In this document: piece after piece, positions 10,917 through 23,484 of the stretch | Layout of the letters: each line of letters starts with the position of its first letter | Position numbering within the stretch: the stretch's first letter is position 1 | NCBI GenBank assembly: GCA_900074885.1 | Contig: FJUW01000019.1 | Location: forward strand, 62,001-126,000 | DNA: 64,000 nucleotides | Source of the DNA: Rhynchosporium graminicola | Lineage: Eukaryota > Ascomycota > Leotiomycetes > Helotiales > Ploettnerulaceae | Direction of reading: 5' to 3' | Made by a program: the position numbers and the translations under genes | The notes under the pieces: generated by a model | Told to the model about the DNA's origin: nothing | Databases searched by the model: none | The model's input: the letters and a program-made list of their open reading frames with translations, nothing else

Positions 10917-12016
10917 ATGAATTATCCAGACAGAGAAGGTCTTCAGCACGTATGGCACGATACACCGGAAGGTCTTCAGCACATATCGCACGATGTACCG
11001 GAAGGTCTACATCACGATTCACGAAGCGCATACGAGAAACCGCAGCACAAGCTGTCTCAAAACGCTATCCCAGACGATCCAGAACACTATATGCCTGCAA
11101 CTGATGTGATACAAACGAAGAAAGCCAGAAGAATTTGTGGTCTCAGAAAGAAGTGGTTCTGGATACTGGTAGCGGTTTTGATTGTTGTGATCGCAGCAGG
11201 TGCTGTTGGTGGTGGTGTTGGAGGTACGATTGCAGGGAAGAACAAGATGCATTCAAGGGAGTAAGTCAAGTTGTGGACTAAAACATTCATTCGATATGAA
11301 AGTTTCATGTTAGTGCTGACTTATTGAGTAGGTCAGGTAAGGCGAAGAGTTCTAGTCCTCAAACATCTACACCTACCTCAACAAGCAGCACTGTATTATC
11401 TTCTTCAAGGACTATTTCTCAAATATCTACGCCTACCCTAAGCAGCACTGTACTATCTTTGACAAGGGCTGGTTCTCAAACATCTACTCCTACCTTAATA
11501 AGCAGCACTTTATTATCTTCTATAAAGGCTGCTTCTTCCTTGCCGTCAACCACCACTTCCTCGTCTTCAACTACAGCTACAACCGCTTCAGCAACCGATC
11601 TCGCACTTTCTGTACTTGGCTGTCCCGCTTCTAATGGCACGTCCTACACGGTCTCTATTTCGGGCTCATCAACTTCATATGTCTTTCAAAAGTTTTGCCA
11701 GCAAGATTTAACATCTAGTTCCGCATCGAGTCCCTCGCAGGATATACAAAACATGAAAATGACAAATTTGAACGCATGCATCGACGCTTGCATACAGTAC
11801 AACGTGGATTCCGGTCTCGGCCAAACAGGTGCCAGGTCGTGCGTGGCTGTCACTTTTCTTGGTTTGATTTCTCCTTGGGAGTCTATCTGGAATGAGTGTT
11901 ACTTGAAGAAGAGGCCGGAAGGAGGTAATTTTATCTCTAGCGTGAGATCAGAACAAGACATTTTTGCGTGTGCGGTGCTGGAGGGAGTGAAGTTTGAAAT
12001 CATTGCCCCACGCTGA
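10917..12016 (+). CDS. Type II membrane protein with Ser/Thr stalk and PAN/apple-like ectodomain
   Basis: Two exons, 10917-11260 and 11332-12016, join across a 71-bp intron (GTAAGT donor, GCTGAC branch site, TAG acceptor) to give 342 residues. The N-terminal cytosolic part has a tandem ~11-residue repeat (PEGLQHxxHD, three copies, residues ~8-38). A basic stretch (KKARRICGLRKKW) precedes one membrane helix (about residues 80-102), followed by a Gly-rich exit. The predicted outer part starts with a Ser/Thr-rich stalk holding three imperfect repeats around STPT, likely O-glycosylated. The C-terminal ~130 residues contain about six Cys and a CIDACIQYN motif, resembling the PAN/apple-like domains of many fungal surface proteins. 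Function is unknown; a surface binding role is only inference. Confidence 0.75.
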
Positions 12017-13140
12017 TCATGAATGGAAGGGTCTTGCTTGGACGACGAAAGGAGCCGGTCAAGTCAAGCGCAGGGAATTAGGCGTATATTGTTGTGCGTC
12101 ACAGGCAGAGACCAGGATTTTGTATACACAATGAAGGATTTGAAGGCATGATTCCTACACTAGAGATGTGATAGTGGAGTTCGCCGTTTCGACGCAGGGT
12201 AGAAGCAAACGAGTCGAGGACCCGAGTGCGAAGTAGTACTCTAGGATCGAGGCGTTGAGAAGGAGACGCACAAGGCGAAGGATATTCCAAATCTGTGTGA
12301 TATATCGTCTAGCATGAACATCGACTCTTCCACAGAGGATCCTCTCGCTTTCCCCTTCCAACATAAAAGTCTGATAACGCTAATCCTTTAGCATATCAAC
12401 CTAAAGAGCTTTCAGCCTACCATCAAGCTCCGCCGTCATATACAAACACTTTTCAATATCATAAGATCCACTCCTAACATTATCCCTCAGAAGTCATTCA
12501 CTCAATTATCAACTCCGTCAACTTTCTCTTAGAATCCGTTGCATTCATTTCCTTGACCACAAACAATCTCGAAGCAAGAACTTGGTCTAGAACAGGTCGT
12601 TCCCCAGAAATACAGCTGGGTAATCAGATTCGTGCTCAGGCAACCTAAGATTCGAAGCCCACCACTTCTACGGTAATGATCAAGACTTCACAGATCCACG
12701 AGGGTGCGAGCGCCACTAATATGGCTGATCTATGATTCGCGCGCTCTATTCCAGATTCGAAACCTCAGCCATGTCCAGAAGAAGCGTCGCTACCATGGTC
12801 GTATAATTTATTGCTGTTTCAGGAGATTGAAGAGCACTATTGATCATTCCTAAAGCGCATCCGAATTTCTCTCGTGCATGAGATAGTGTGGTCGGGGAGT
12901 TTTGCTGATAAGACAGGACACGATAATAACGGCGTCGAGACTATGTATAAGGTGCGAAGGTGAGTCTTGTTGGTGATAGGAATTTTCGAGAGAAAGGCCA
13001 ACCTTTGAAAGACTTGTATTACGTTCAGTACCTATCATCACAATTCAAGCCTCTTTTCAAATCCCAGTTCTAAAGAAACTCTTTTTGCTAAAATCTTCAT
13101 CCGATTCCTCCTCACCAAAAGCACTTTCATCATTCCAGTC
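12017..13140. other. Intergenic, no supported gene
   Basis: No frame of convincing content on either strand. The last 80 bp are pyrimidine-rich and resemble a promoter or leader that once served the dehydrogenase relic at 13141. Confidence 0.5.
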
Positions 13141-13359
13141 ATGTCTTCTCCCCACAAACACGTCCTCCTCCTCGGCGCCACTTCCGGTATGATTGCCGTA
13201 TTAGCAGAACAACTCGCTCGTCCGGGGTGAATGTGACAGCTTCAGACCACCGTAAAGAAAGACTCGATCACTTTGTCAACGAACATGGCTCTGAGGTCGC
13301 TTCTGCTGAAGTATTCAACATAAAAAAGTTGGAAAAAATTTCGGGATTTGTTGAGAAGT
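13141..13359 (+). pseudogene. Truncated short-chain dehydrogenase (SDR) relic
   Basis: An ATG opens a typical Rossmann start, MSSPHKHVLLLGATSG, the nucleotide-binding beta-strand and glycine loop of SDR enzymes. The loop is damaged (the usual GIG reads GMI). The frame hits TGA at 13228 after LARPG. One frame over, SDR-like sequence continues (NVTAS, RKERLDHFVNEHG, AEVFNIKKLE) until a stop near 13357. The rest of the family's ~250 residues, including the catalytic YxxxK, is missing. So it is a frameshifted N-terminal fragment. The frame-shift could in principle be a sequencing error, but the missing two thirds argue for a true relic. Confidence 0.7.
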
Positions 13360-13870
13360 GAATGTCCTACTTTTGCTCTCTCTTTAAACGAGGACCCTCC
13401 CGAGGAACAATCTCGGAGTCCCGAACCTCATGCGGTTGTGAACTTGAAAACTTATGCGCTTGAAGCAGTGCTTGTCGCTGGCTTGATATCGATCTTGGTC
13501 TCGATTGCCTATATTGCTACAATTGAGAGACGCAATGAGACCGGTGCTCAGCAGTATCGTCAGAAAAAAAATACTTCTCCATTGACCGTTTCCGTCTCTT
13601 CCTCAACGCCAGTAGCAAGAAACCTACAACGCCTTATTACCTACTACCATTGACTTCGGGGAATTCAACGACGAAATGACAATCCTCTACGCAAGTCTCG
13701 TCGCCTTGACAGTCGCTTCCCTACTTTACATAAAAGCCAACCCGGGGCCCTGTGTCAATTACCGTGGAACTGCGCGCGTCCTGGATATCGGGGATTGCCT
13801 GGCTCAAGTATTATCAAACAGTTCTGCACGAATCCTTCTCGAAAGCCAATTATGCTGCTTTAAGCCATAG
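13348..13870 (+). other. Two short open frames with predicted membrane segments, unassigned
   Basis: 13348-13653 (101 codons, ATG at 13360 in the same region) contains a hydrophobic stretch, AVLVAGLISILVSIAYIA. 13676-13870 (64 codons) begins with a signal-anchor-like MTILYASLVALTVASLLYI. They do not join by an obvious intron and I recognise neither. They may be fragments of decayed genes or chance frames. Confidence 0.2.
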
Positions 13871-16800
13871 GTAGGAAGCAAAGATCAAACGCGACTTTCG
13901 ACAACAAATATCAACTATTTTGTAGAAAACGCTCTCTCAAACCTCTTGTGGAGCTACTAGGACATTCAACGACTTGGGCGTCAAATATATCTGACTCCTT
14001 TGAAATATTCAAAACAGTGCTGAAGATTGGCTTCGGGAATGATTTGTAATGGACAAAGTGTACCGTCGTTGTCAAATTTGTATCTATAAGTGCCACGGTA
14101 GCAGCTGACGGTCGGCGAACCTCATTGACAGATCGCAAACCCTTGATCATTACATCCTCGCCTCAGCTCCTGCGGGAAACAACGATAGGGTCCTTCGACG
14201 GAGTAGAATCTTTAGGCAGATCGCTAGACTGTACATATCTCAATGGCATCGAGAACTCGGAAATTGAATACTCGGAGCTCTACTGTACACACGAGGAGAG
14301 GTTTTCCAGGAGCGGGCACTATCTCCTCGGAATTTGCACCTTGGGTAAATAATCACCTGTTTTAGTATTATCACCGAAAGACTCACCAGGAGATTTCGGC
14401 AGAGACTTAGCCTGATTCTTACATGATGTGAGAATTCTTCCTTCCGCTCGAATATCTCCTTGCATACCTCCCTCAAACGGGAAATTAGAATGCCAGATTA
14501 GAGGGAAGGGGGCATTTTATTAGAGCTCTATCCTCCGACCTTTATCATCAAAGAATGTGATCGACTCGTTTCATTTTCAGCAGTTATGAAGGCCTTCGCC
14601 GATAAAATGACCGGTTGGAATTATATCGTCGGCTTACAGGCGGATAACATTTTTCCTGGGATTTTAGAGCGAGTCAAGAACGACGAGACAGCAAAGCGCA
14701 TTTCTGATCGTGGATTGCGAACTCCGAACCATATCGCAACTAACTTGGTAGCAGGTGTGTACACTTTTTGAGCAGGATAAACTTTTCCTGTCAATTCTTC
14801 AGAGATATTACATGGTTGACGCGGGTAGATTAAAAGCGGCATGTTAAATATTACTTCTCATACCTCTCTTAGGAATATACAAAGAATTTATATGATTAGT
14901 AATTAGTGCTCTGAGTATGCTTGGAATAACTCTGAGTACGATTAGGCTGAGTTATCTGAGATTCAACTCAATTCAACTCGTTTACCAGGCTGACCGAGAC
15001 TCTGCACCTTTCGTTCCCGTGCCCTCATTCCACGTGATACGTATCAATGTGTCGTTCTAAGTTCTATATATCAATATGACAATTGTCGGGTCGGTAATGA
15101 ATTCAGTACCTGCGATTGCTGTTTGCGCGAGCTCAGTCTTCTCTCTAAACGTGTGAAACTGATTTTTTCTGGATTTCGGAAAACTTCATCTGGCGATTGT
15201 TGTACTTATGGATCGTTGTAAGGTGTAAGAAAGATCGTGTTTACTTGAAACGCTCTTCACCTTGATATACTTTCCAGTCGATGCTGCGAGTCACTGTGGA
15301 GCTCTAACCTCAAGCCGGGGTTATTTCTTGAAAGTTGACACTTCGATGTATCTGAAGAGTCTGTGAAACTGGATTGACTTATCACACTAGGTCATGAACC
15401 TATTTGACCGTCGGTTTTGTTCGTCGCGAGAATGCCTACTCTTGCTGAGGCTCGGTCGCTCTTCGGCATTTTACCTATCATCGGGATATATCATTGAATA
15501 GAAGAATACGCTAAGATAAGATGAGATAAGACATAGGCATTCCTTGGAAAGCAGATGTCAATTCCATGATACAACACCATCCAATTTCCAATGCTCAAAG
15601 TATCTATCTATCGTCAGGCGATTTTGCAGAAGGTCTGCGGGAAAGCCTCTGTGCCTCAGTGGGCCGATAGAGTTTGCGATACCCAGCTTCTAGAAAGAGT
15701 CTTCGATCGCGATTACGTTCCCGAACTTCACTTTGTGGTCCCTCCGTGTATAAAGAAAGTTACTTACTTGCATTGAATTCACCCTTCACAGTTTGGTACA
15801 AGCCTGCAGTATACCGTCATCCGCGTCACCTTGATTACACACCCACCGCTTTCAAGTTAATAGTTAATAATCAACAACATCTGTGTGCGTCGTTGCTGCC
15901 GTCTCGTGCTGGACTGCTGGACGACCAAGTTTGGAGAACCGGTTCGTCCGTCCGTCCCATTGTGGGCAGGAAAGGAAGCATCGAATATGGTTTGGGAAGG
16001 GAAGGGAAGGATCGCTGAGCTGTGGTCATGTTGGTCATCCTTTCGACGGCTCACCCGCACCTGCACCTGGTTCTCATCTGCATACACGAGTTGCTTTGTG
16101 CAAGTACTGTAGGCGAAGTACGCTCACGCTCGTACGGTAGTACCATCGGTATCCGGCCGTTTCTTGGCTAGTTCTAATTTGTTAGCCCATGCATGTTCTA
16201 CGTGTCACAAAGCTTGGGATTTGGGAGGGGAAGACCTACTTGACCGACTGGCATTTCTCTGTATACTCCGTACTCCGTACACTGAAATTTTCGTTTGCAG
16301 CTTATAGCTATATTGTCATCTTCATCAACTGCGAAAGCTCGCGGATTTGATCAAGTGTCTGTCGCATGTGGAACTCACGTTACGGATATTGCCAACTTTG
16401 CTTTTGCGGAGAATAATTGTAAGTACACTTCATACCTCCTCCGTCCATGGCAACTTCTCCAGCCACGCTGAATTCTCCGTACTTACTTTGGTCCATCACA
16501 TCCCCATTTTCACGAATGTCCCGGCAGCCAAGAGTCTAATTATGGCATACTTCTAGCCACAATCCGGTTAATGCAGTGATGCAGAATGCATCCTTTTGTC
16601 ATGATCGACAACGATAGAGTCCGTATTCAAGATGCGCCGTTGCTGGAATAGCTCTAGTAGAACCGTGTCAGCGAATGAGTGAGTGCTCGGCTTGCCCGCT
16701 CAGTCCCGATCACCATCAGTCCCCGCCAGCCCCTGAAATGGGAAATTTGATGTCCCACCAAAGCCACGGGCCAGCATCCCCAGTGGGATCGGAGCGGACG

Positions 16801-17175
16801 GCATGGCCTCTGTGCGGTGGCTGCTGTACTTCAACGGGCGATTTTTAATCTTTTAATCTTTCAACGTTGCCTGCACGCTGAAGTACCTTTCGTACCCAGG
16901 TAGCCTGCCAAGCCTACAAAGACGGACGGGATTTTAGGAAGTTAAGGCTGGAAAGCGGAGCTGCAGCTAGTACATGACAGTCCTGCTGTACAGTAGTATA
17001 GTAGTACTGTAGGCCAGGCCAGCCCCTTCAAATAGGCTGTCTTCCCCAGACCTTCATTAATCAGCGCTTTTGAGTAGGTTTCTCGCATCTTGCAACCTCT
17101 TACACACTCGCTCACCAGGCCACCTTGACTGCTACTACACTATTTTAATAATCGCTACTTCCTCCCCTCGCCATT
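13871..17175. other. Long intergenic region, no supported gene
   Basis: Short frames at 14125-14352 and 14586-14771 have plausible composition but no recognised domain and no consistent splice joins. The final 500 bp before the tyrosinase contain pyrimidine-rich tracts near 16840-16865 and 17090-17170 that may belong to its promoter and leader. I see no RNA gene or repeat here. Confidence 0.45.
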
Positions 17176-18351
17176 ATGCGTTCGACTCTTCTTTTGTTGA
17201 TCTCTTCGGCGGCCTCCGCAGTGTCGGGCTCTTTTCTCCTGAAGCGAGATGCACCTAACCTACCAGCATCAGCTCTCGTGGCCATGGAGCCTCTGGCTAT
17301 GGAAGATGCGAAGCTCGGGAAGGACTTGTACGGGAAGAACTTCACCACCGATCATGAGTCGATGGCCGATTTACTTTCCAATAATGCAGAAATTGCACAG
17401 AGTGCTTCCGCAGCATCATGTAGTGCCAACCCAGGAATGCGATTTGAATGGCGCGACTTCTCGACATCCGACAAACTGGCTTTCGTAGCGGCCATAAAAT
17501 GTTTGCAGGGCAAACCTCCATCCGGAAACTTCCCACCAGCAACCAGCCGTTACGAGGATTTCGTCCGCCTGCATCAAATGATGACGCCAGATATCCACCG
17601 CAATGACAAGTTCGCCATCTGGCATAGGTACCAAGTCTGGGCATTCGAGCAAGTCCTGCGAGCCGAGTGCGGTTATAACAGAGCATTCCCATGGTGGGAT
17701 GCGGCGAGGGATGCTGGAAACTTCGTCAAGGGAACAGACTTGTTCACGCAGCCATACTTCGGGAACTTGTTGCCAGCACAGTCCAACGGTCAGGGATGGT
17801 GTATCAACAGTGGTGCTTTCGGAGGACTCACTCTCCATATTGGGCCCGGAGGCGGCGCCACAAACCACTGCATGACCCGCGCCGTCAATGAGCAATTGAC
17901 CGGGCAGTGCAGCCAGACCTACATTGACATATGCAAGTCGCGTGGTACTTATGCCGAGTTCGGCAGTTGCCTCGAGAAGGGGTAAGTCAATTCATACCTC
18001 CAACATGAAGATCTTGGGTGAGAATGTAGCTAACGGTCTTTTTACAGACCACACGGCTTTGCTCACAATGGTATCGGAGGAACCATGTCCGATGTTGCGG
18101 CCAGCCCCAGCGACTCCGTTTTTTACATGGTCCACGCGTGGGTCGACCACACCTACCGCGTCTGGCAAAACGCCGACCCAGCTCGTATCCTCTCTATCAA
18201 CGGCAACGATGCACAAGGTAATGCTATGACCCTTGATACCGTCATCTCCATGGGTGGTATCCGACCCGATGTGCGAGTCCGTGATATCATCAACACCCTA
18301 GGGGGAACTGTCATTGGAGGTGTTCCGTTCTGCTACAAGTACAACTACTAG
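17176..18351 (+). CDS. Secreted short tyrosinase / catechol-oxidase-like copper enzyme
   Basis: Exons 17176-17981 and 18048-18351 join over a 66-bp intron (GTAAGT donor, GCTAAC branch site, CAG acceptor), giving 369 residues. A signal peptide covers about residues 1-18, followed by a KR site at 23-24. The CuA site shows H133, H141 and H150 (RLHQMM, DIHRND, IWHRY). The CuB site shows H271 and H275 (PHGFAHNGIGG) and H298 (VFYMVHAWVDH), matching the family signature F-x-x-x-H-x(3)-D. The enzyme should oxidise phenols or catechols to quinones, outside the cell or in the wall. It lacks the C-terminal lid domain of long fungal tyrosinases. The residue after H271 is Gly, where many tyrosinases have Asn, and V297 replaces the first His of the usual HH pair; a preference for diphenols is possible but unproven. 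Confidence 0.9.
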
Positions 18352-20932
18352 GCGGTCTTTATCACCTAAGGGGAGTTGTTCCAGGTACCTAGATAAAATG
18401 CTGGAATCTTTGTTTATTAGCGGTTGAATACTTGTATATATAATATATCAACACAGCTGTACTTCACCACACCTCTCTTTTAGTGAAACGCATATTGTAT
18501 GTCACTTTAAATTCTGCTGTGATTTACACCTCAATCTACATTTCAATCTACACTTCACTCTATACATCTGCACTTGCAACATTGCACTTTTCTGTATTTC
18601 CCTTCAGCTCTTTTCCATACAAAGAGAACCATTCAGCTACCGAGGCTGTCCTATTTTCAAAACGCATCACTGTCGAGCCTCAACCACCAATTTTTGCAAC
18701 CAATCAACCAACACGCCTCCTTCATCCTTCCTCCTTCCTTCACTCTACCATCCATCCATCCACCCATCATCCAGATCATCCAAAACGACAAACGAGCTTT
18801 TCTTTCCCTCAACTGCACTCCACCCGTTCATCGCAAGTCCGTCCGTCGTCCCTCCTAACGACCGACCCCTGAGAGTCTGAGCATCTGAGATGTGTCTCAT
18901 GTTTCAGAACCATCTCATCTCATCTCCATCTCCATCTCTATATCCATCTTCAACTTGAGTACCGACGGTGCGCAGAACTTAGGTGCGCAGTTCGGACGAA
19001 AGAATTGACGAACTAGGTAGGCATGACACATCATCGCAACCGTTGGAGCGTTGGTCTCGGTTTGCGTTCCGGAGGAAGAAGGGATGGATGGATCAGATCA
19101 GATCATGAAACATCCATCTCGTTGATGAAGAAATAGAGATGGAGATAGGGAAGAGGAAATGGGAATAGACAATGGAAAAAAGAAATAGGAAGTAGGGACA
19201 TACACAAGCATAGCAAGGCAAAAGGCGCGAGTAATGTCTATCCCACACATTTAAATACATACAATCATATCAATCACGACCGACGGTCTTGAAAACAATT
19301 ATATTTCCTTGGAGTCCTTGCACGAATGAGAGATAGAAGGATGGAAGAATGAATCGGAGGATAAATAGGGTTTCTTTATGTGGGGCGATGTGGTGAGGTC
19401 GTCGCCAGTAGATTGAGTACAGTACTCCTTCTCTGCAGGTAATCAAATCGATAAGTATCAAGCGCGCCACCCGACCGGTAGCGAAAAGCTCGTTCTGTCT
19501 CGTCTTCACCCCCTTTTCTTTTTTTCTTCTCCCCCTCGCTGCTAGCGGGGACGGCCGAGGCAGATAATATCTACCTACCTACTGTAACATACTAGCTAGG
19601 TAGGAAGGGAAGGAAGGATCTCGCTCTCACGGGTTACTTGGTACTTCCCATCCGACCAGTCTCACTAAGTCATGAGAACCCCATCAATGATTCACGCTCT
19701 TCTTCCCTCTCCTCCTCCTTTCTTCGCTCATCTCTTCCGAGTTCGTAGACGTGCAATCCATTCATCCAGCCCTCATCCTATTCTCATCGCATCTGTCTCG
19801 ATCTCTGTTGTCAACAACACAAAGTTTTCGATAACCCTTCCTTTCCCTGTAATCAGATGCAGACTCCACTCCACTCCACTTACTTCACCCCGCCAGCCCT
19901 CTTCCTTGTCCGTACTTACTTCACTGGTGATGTCTTCTCGGAGCTGAAATAAGGTTGGTTGTACCTGTAGGTAACCCATAGTGCATGCAATATGTAAGTA
20001 AGTAAGTAAGGCTTCGGAGGCGCGTTCTACGGTGCGAATACCGGGGATATTGTATGATGATGTATAGATGTAGGATTCATTTGCTAGAGGGAGGGGAGAA
20101 CAGGAGTAGTTTTTTTTTTTTTTTTTTTCGCTTTTTGGGGTGGGGGGATTTTTGTGCGTGTGTGTGTGTGTTTTGGTGTGAAAGAAAGAAACATGATGGG
20201 TATCATGATATTGGTTTCGTGGAATCTGCTTGTGTAGAATTATAAGAGGGCGGATGGCTGGTTGGGTGGTTGGTTGGTTCTAGCGACTTGCAGTTGGGTG
20301 TTGTGATTGAAAAGCAGGAGGCAGAGTAATCCTACAATCACTAGAAGCTCATCGGTATGCTTTCTTAACAAGAATCTATATTCAGTAAGACATAAAGGAC
20401 GCCAATTTGCGATAGACCCGATCCTCTTCACATCAGGGAACTTTATCAAAAGTTTGTTCAACTCGTGTTGAGAGCGAGGCCGGGAGATTTGTAGGTTGAC
20501 TATTTGTGGATCTGTTAAAGTCGATTTCTCTGCATTGTGCGATCCGCATTATGCGATAGCTGATCTCAAGATTAGCTCACTTAACGTCTAAATCTCAGTC
20601 AAAGAAAAGTTTTAAGACAGAGCAGCCATATATTACGAAAGTTATCCATTGTGTATGGTTGTTATCTAGCAAAGTTTGTCATGCACCCTATTTTGTGACC
20701 AGATGCCCATGTCCAGGAGCAAAATAGCCGCCGTACCAGTCGTCCCGTCGTCCGAAAGATGTCCTCCAGTAGTCAAATGACCAGCAAATACTCCGTCCTA
20801 TTATACATTTTCCCAGATATCCAGGCTCCACCAATTCATGCTCTCCCGTCCATGATGCTTAAGCCATCTCGCATCGTGATCTCATATCTTATCATCAGAT
20901 CCCCATTGACGTATTTGATGTTGACGTGCAAA
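18352..20932. other. Long intergenic region with simple repeats
   Basis: No convincing coding frame. Pyrimidine-rich tracts run through 18520-18880 and 19660-19930. A 4-bp repeat (GTAA, about 19993-20009) and a poly-T run (20109-20128) followed by a GT-rich stretch (20155-20175) are present. It may hold a non-coding transcript or long leaders, but nothing in the sequence shows one. Confidence 0.5.
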
Positions 20933-22719
20933 TTACCAAGTAGTCTGCAATGTATCATACTCCTTCGAGCTCAAACCCAAATCAGCAAAGATTGGATCAT
21001 CACCCTCAAGATGCTCAACACGATCATGATCCTCCTCCTCGAGCTTCTCCAACTCCTCAACAGGCTTCACTTTCTCATCATCCTTAGCATCTTTTTTCAT
21101 CTCCTGAACAGCATTGTCTACATCGCCCATGCCTTCGCCGATGAGTAGGAACTGGGTGTTCTGGTAGGCGAGCAGTGCGGGCTCGAGAGGCATCCAGCGC
21201 AGGTCACGGAACTTCTTTTGAATCTCCTCGGGATAGTCAGCGGGGTTGTCGAGGGTGGCGTTGGCGGGACCAGGGGCGTTGGGATTCTTGGCGGAGACGA
21301 CAAAGCTAGGATCAAGTTAGTGTGGGAATCGAAAACTCAAAATTCGGAGCTAATGCCGATCTTTTTCGAGCAGAAGGAAATAGTTTTGTCACGCACCTTC
21401 CCTTCTCGTTCAAGCCAAGCTCCTTCTGAACCTCACCGATGGATGATGGGACCGTGAGGAGGTAGGCGAGATGCGACTCACGACCCGTGGACGTGATGGC
21501 ATACTGCAGAGTAATCAGCTTGTTTTTCGATACACGCGCAATTTCCATGGCTTCCGATGGGAAAATGAAAGAAACTTACGATTCCTTCAGCGAATGGGGT
21601 AGCTGATGGAGTATGGCTTGTACTGTTATGGTCATTAGTAATTGCTCAACATCTGCTAAAATGGAGCTCACCCAGAAGTCTTGGTAGCATAGTCGTTGCT
21701 TGAGAATTGCTCACGCAAATCCTTGATGGTAGCGGAAGGGTTCTCGACGAAGACTAGGAATCGGTCCTGACGGCTCTTTGGGAGCATTTTCTTGGGCAAG
21801 GCAAGCAATCTCGCGTTGCCGGAATCCTCTAGAGGGCCTTCACCAAGCTTGGCACCGAGAGGAAGTGGTCGAAGCACGATGTAGCTGCGGGCCACGTCCT
21901 CAATTCCTTGTGGATCTTCAACCCCAACTCGTCCTCGGAAGAAGAAGTAGATGATACCCTTCTCCTGAAGCACACTTTGTCAGAATACAACTTCGCGAAA
22001 GGGGTATAACATAATGATACATCTGGATGAGCAGGATTTGACTTACAAGGATTGACGATGGAATGGCAGCTTCTCGCTTATCGTCCTTGACAACCGAGTC
22101 CTTGTTGTTTTCGACCTCCTTCGACTTGACCTCCTGTTCTTCATCGGCGGCCTTCTTGACATCCTGCTCATCGGATTTGACCTCATCGAACGCATTCTTC
22201 TCACCATTGACTTCGCCACCGTTTCCATTCTGCTTGGTAGTTGCCTCATCATCATCGACACTCATCTTGTCTACACCATTCTCGGCGCTTCTATTCGTGT
22301 CCTTGGATTCATTCGAGACCACCGTATTTTCATTCACATTCTCAGTACCTCCATCTGTGCCCTTGGTCTCGTTTTGGACTTTCTTGGGTCTTCCCCGACC
22401 GCGCTTGGCTGGCTCAGATGGTGTGGTATCCTGATCGATCTGCTTGGCGACCTCTGTGTCATCTTCGACGTCTTGCTCCTTGACAGGTGTACCAACACCT
22501 CCAGTTTCTTCGAGAGTCTTCTGTTGCTTCTTGGGGCGGCCTGGAAGACGCGAATACGAAATCAGTTTTACAATCCTTGTGAATGACACAACTTGACTGG
22601 ATGAACTCACCTCGGCCACGCTTGGCAGCTGGTGGCGATGAAGTGGACTCGGCAGCGCGTTTGGTACCGTTTGTTGGAGCCGGAGAGGAGCCCTCAGGAG
22701 TTGATCTAGTAGACGCCAT
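20933..22719 (-). CDS. Nuclear AT-hook protein (family labelled BTB-domain transcription factor in relatives)
   Basis: Six exons read from 22719 down to 20933: 22719-22611, 22540-22047, 21964-21672, 21622-21580, 21503-21397, 21305-20933. All five introns (49-91 bp) have GT/AG ends and keep frame, giving 472 residues. The N-terminal half is charged and holds two AT-hook motifs (KRGRGRPKK), the first created across the exon 1/exon 2 junction. A conserved globular part begins at EKGIIYFFFRGRVG and runs through SYIVLRPLPLG and ITSTGRESHLAY to RWMPLEPALL. The C-terminus is acidic and ends at TLQTTW. I recall close relatives in ascomycete annotations carrying the name 'BTB domain transcription factor', but I see no clear BTB fold. 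A chromatin or DNA-binding role is inferred from the AT-hooks. The start at 22719 (MASTRS) is preferred over an in-frame ATG at 22737. Confidence 0.85.
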
Positions 22720-23238
22720 CTTGAGATAGGCTGTCATATATCAGCTGTTGTTCACGAGCAAGAGACGTTATGGTGAAGAGTAGAATTGTTCGAGGAAGAT
22801 TTTCTCCTCGCCTCATAAGAAGTGAAAACGAGCTAAAATAAGCTCTTTACTTACTTAGGCTGTTCAAGTTATTCTTGATGAATATCAAAAGGCACCAGGA
22901 GTTATAGTAGGATGTGATAGTTGGAATTGATGATGTCAGGAGATCGCGCTGTGGTTGTTGAGAGTATTAGAGATTCTAGAGATTGTAGTTGAAGTTAATG
23001 AAATGGCTGAGAAGGTGATACAAGAAAGAAGCAAGTCGCGTTGAAGGAACGCGTCTATTGTCTAGTGTCAAGTGATGACGTCGATTGGCGCAGGCAGTCA
23101 CGTGCTGATTAGTATATCCTCAAATTCACTCTGAGGTCACTCAGCTTTTGCATTGAAAAAGAGAAGATTAAATTTGGGGTAAGAGTTCCTCTTCGCGGTC
23201 AGAACCTACCAAGACACTCTGGTTAAGGCTTCCCAGAA
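22720..23238. other. Upstream region of the AT-hook gene
   Basis: No gene. It lies between two minus-strand genes and should hold the promoter of the AT-hook gene and the 3' end of the small gene to its right. Confidence 0.5.
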
Positions 23239-23484
23239 TCAAATCACCCGGAACATGTTCTCTTTAACGCCTCTCTTCAAGCCCACGGCTTTGCCACCTT
23301 CGTATTCAACACCGGCTCCGCCGCCTTCTCCAGATATCCCTTCAAGCTTTAAGCGAAGCTCTTCATCCTGCTCCAGCACTGTCTTTTGTCTTTTTGGCGC
23401 CTCATCTTTCTCTTCGGTGGCTTTAGCGTTTGCATCTATGTCGGTTTTCTCCAGCTTGGCTTTCGGGCTTTCCTGACTGTCCAT
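23239..23484 (-). CDS. Small conserved fungal protein, 81 residues
   Basis: A single exon with ATG at 23484. The N-terminal half is charged (KAKLEKTD, AKATEEKDEAPKRQKT). The C-terminal half is the likely conserved part: LEGISGEGGGAGVEYEGGK followed by LKRGVKENMFRVI at the stop. I recall similar short proteins ending in NMFRYI in other filamentous fungi, but know no function for them. There is no signal peptide or membrane segment. The composition (strong Gly cluster, orderly charged flank) makes a chance frame unlikely. Confidence 0.65.
   Translation of the reverse strand: MDSQESPKAKLEKTDIDANAKATEEKDEAPKRQKTVLEQDEELRLKLEGISGEGGGAGVEYEGGKAVGLKRGVKENMFRVI

Noticed and set aside
17416..17895. 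159-codon minus-strand frame across the tyrosinase
   Set aside because: Fully antisense to a clear enzyme-coding exon; no start context or domain.
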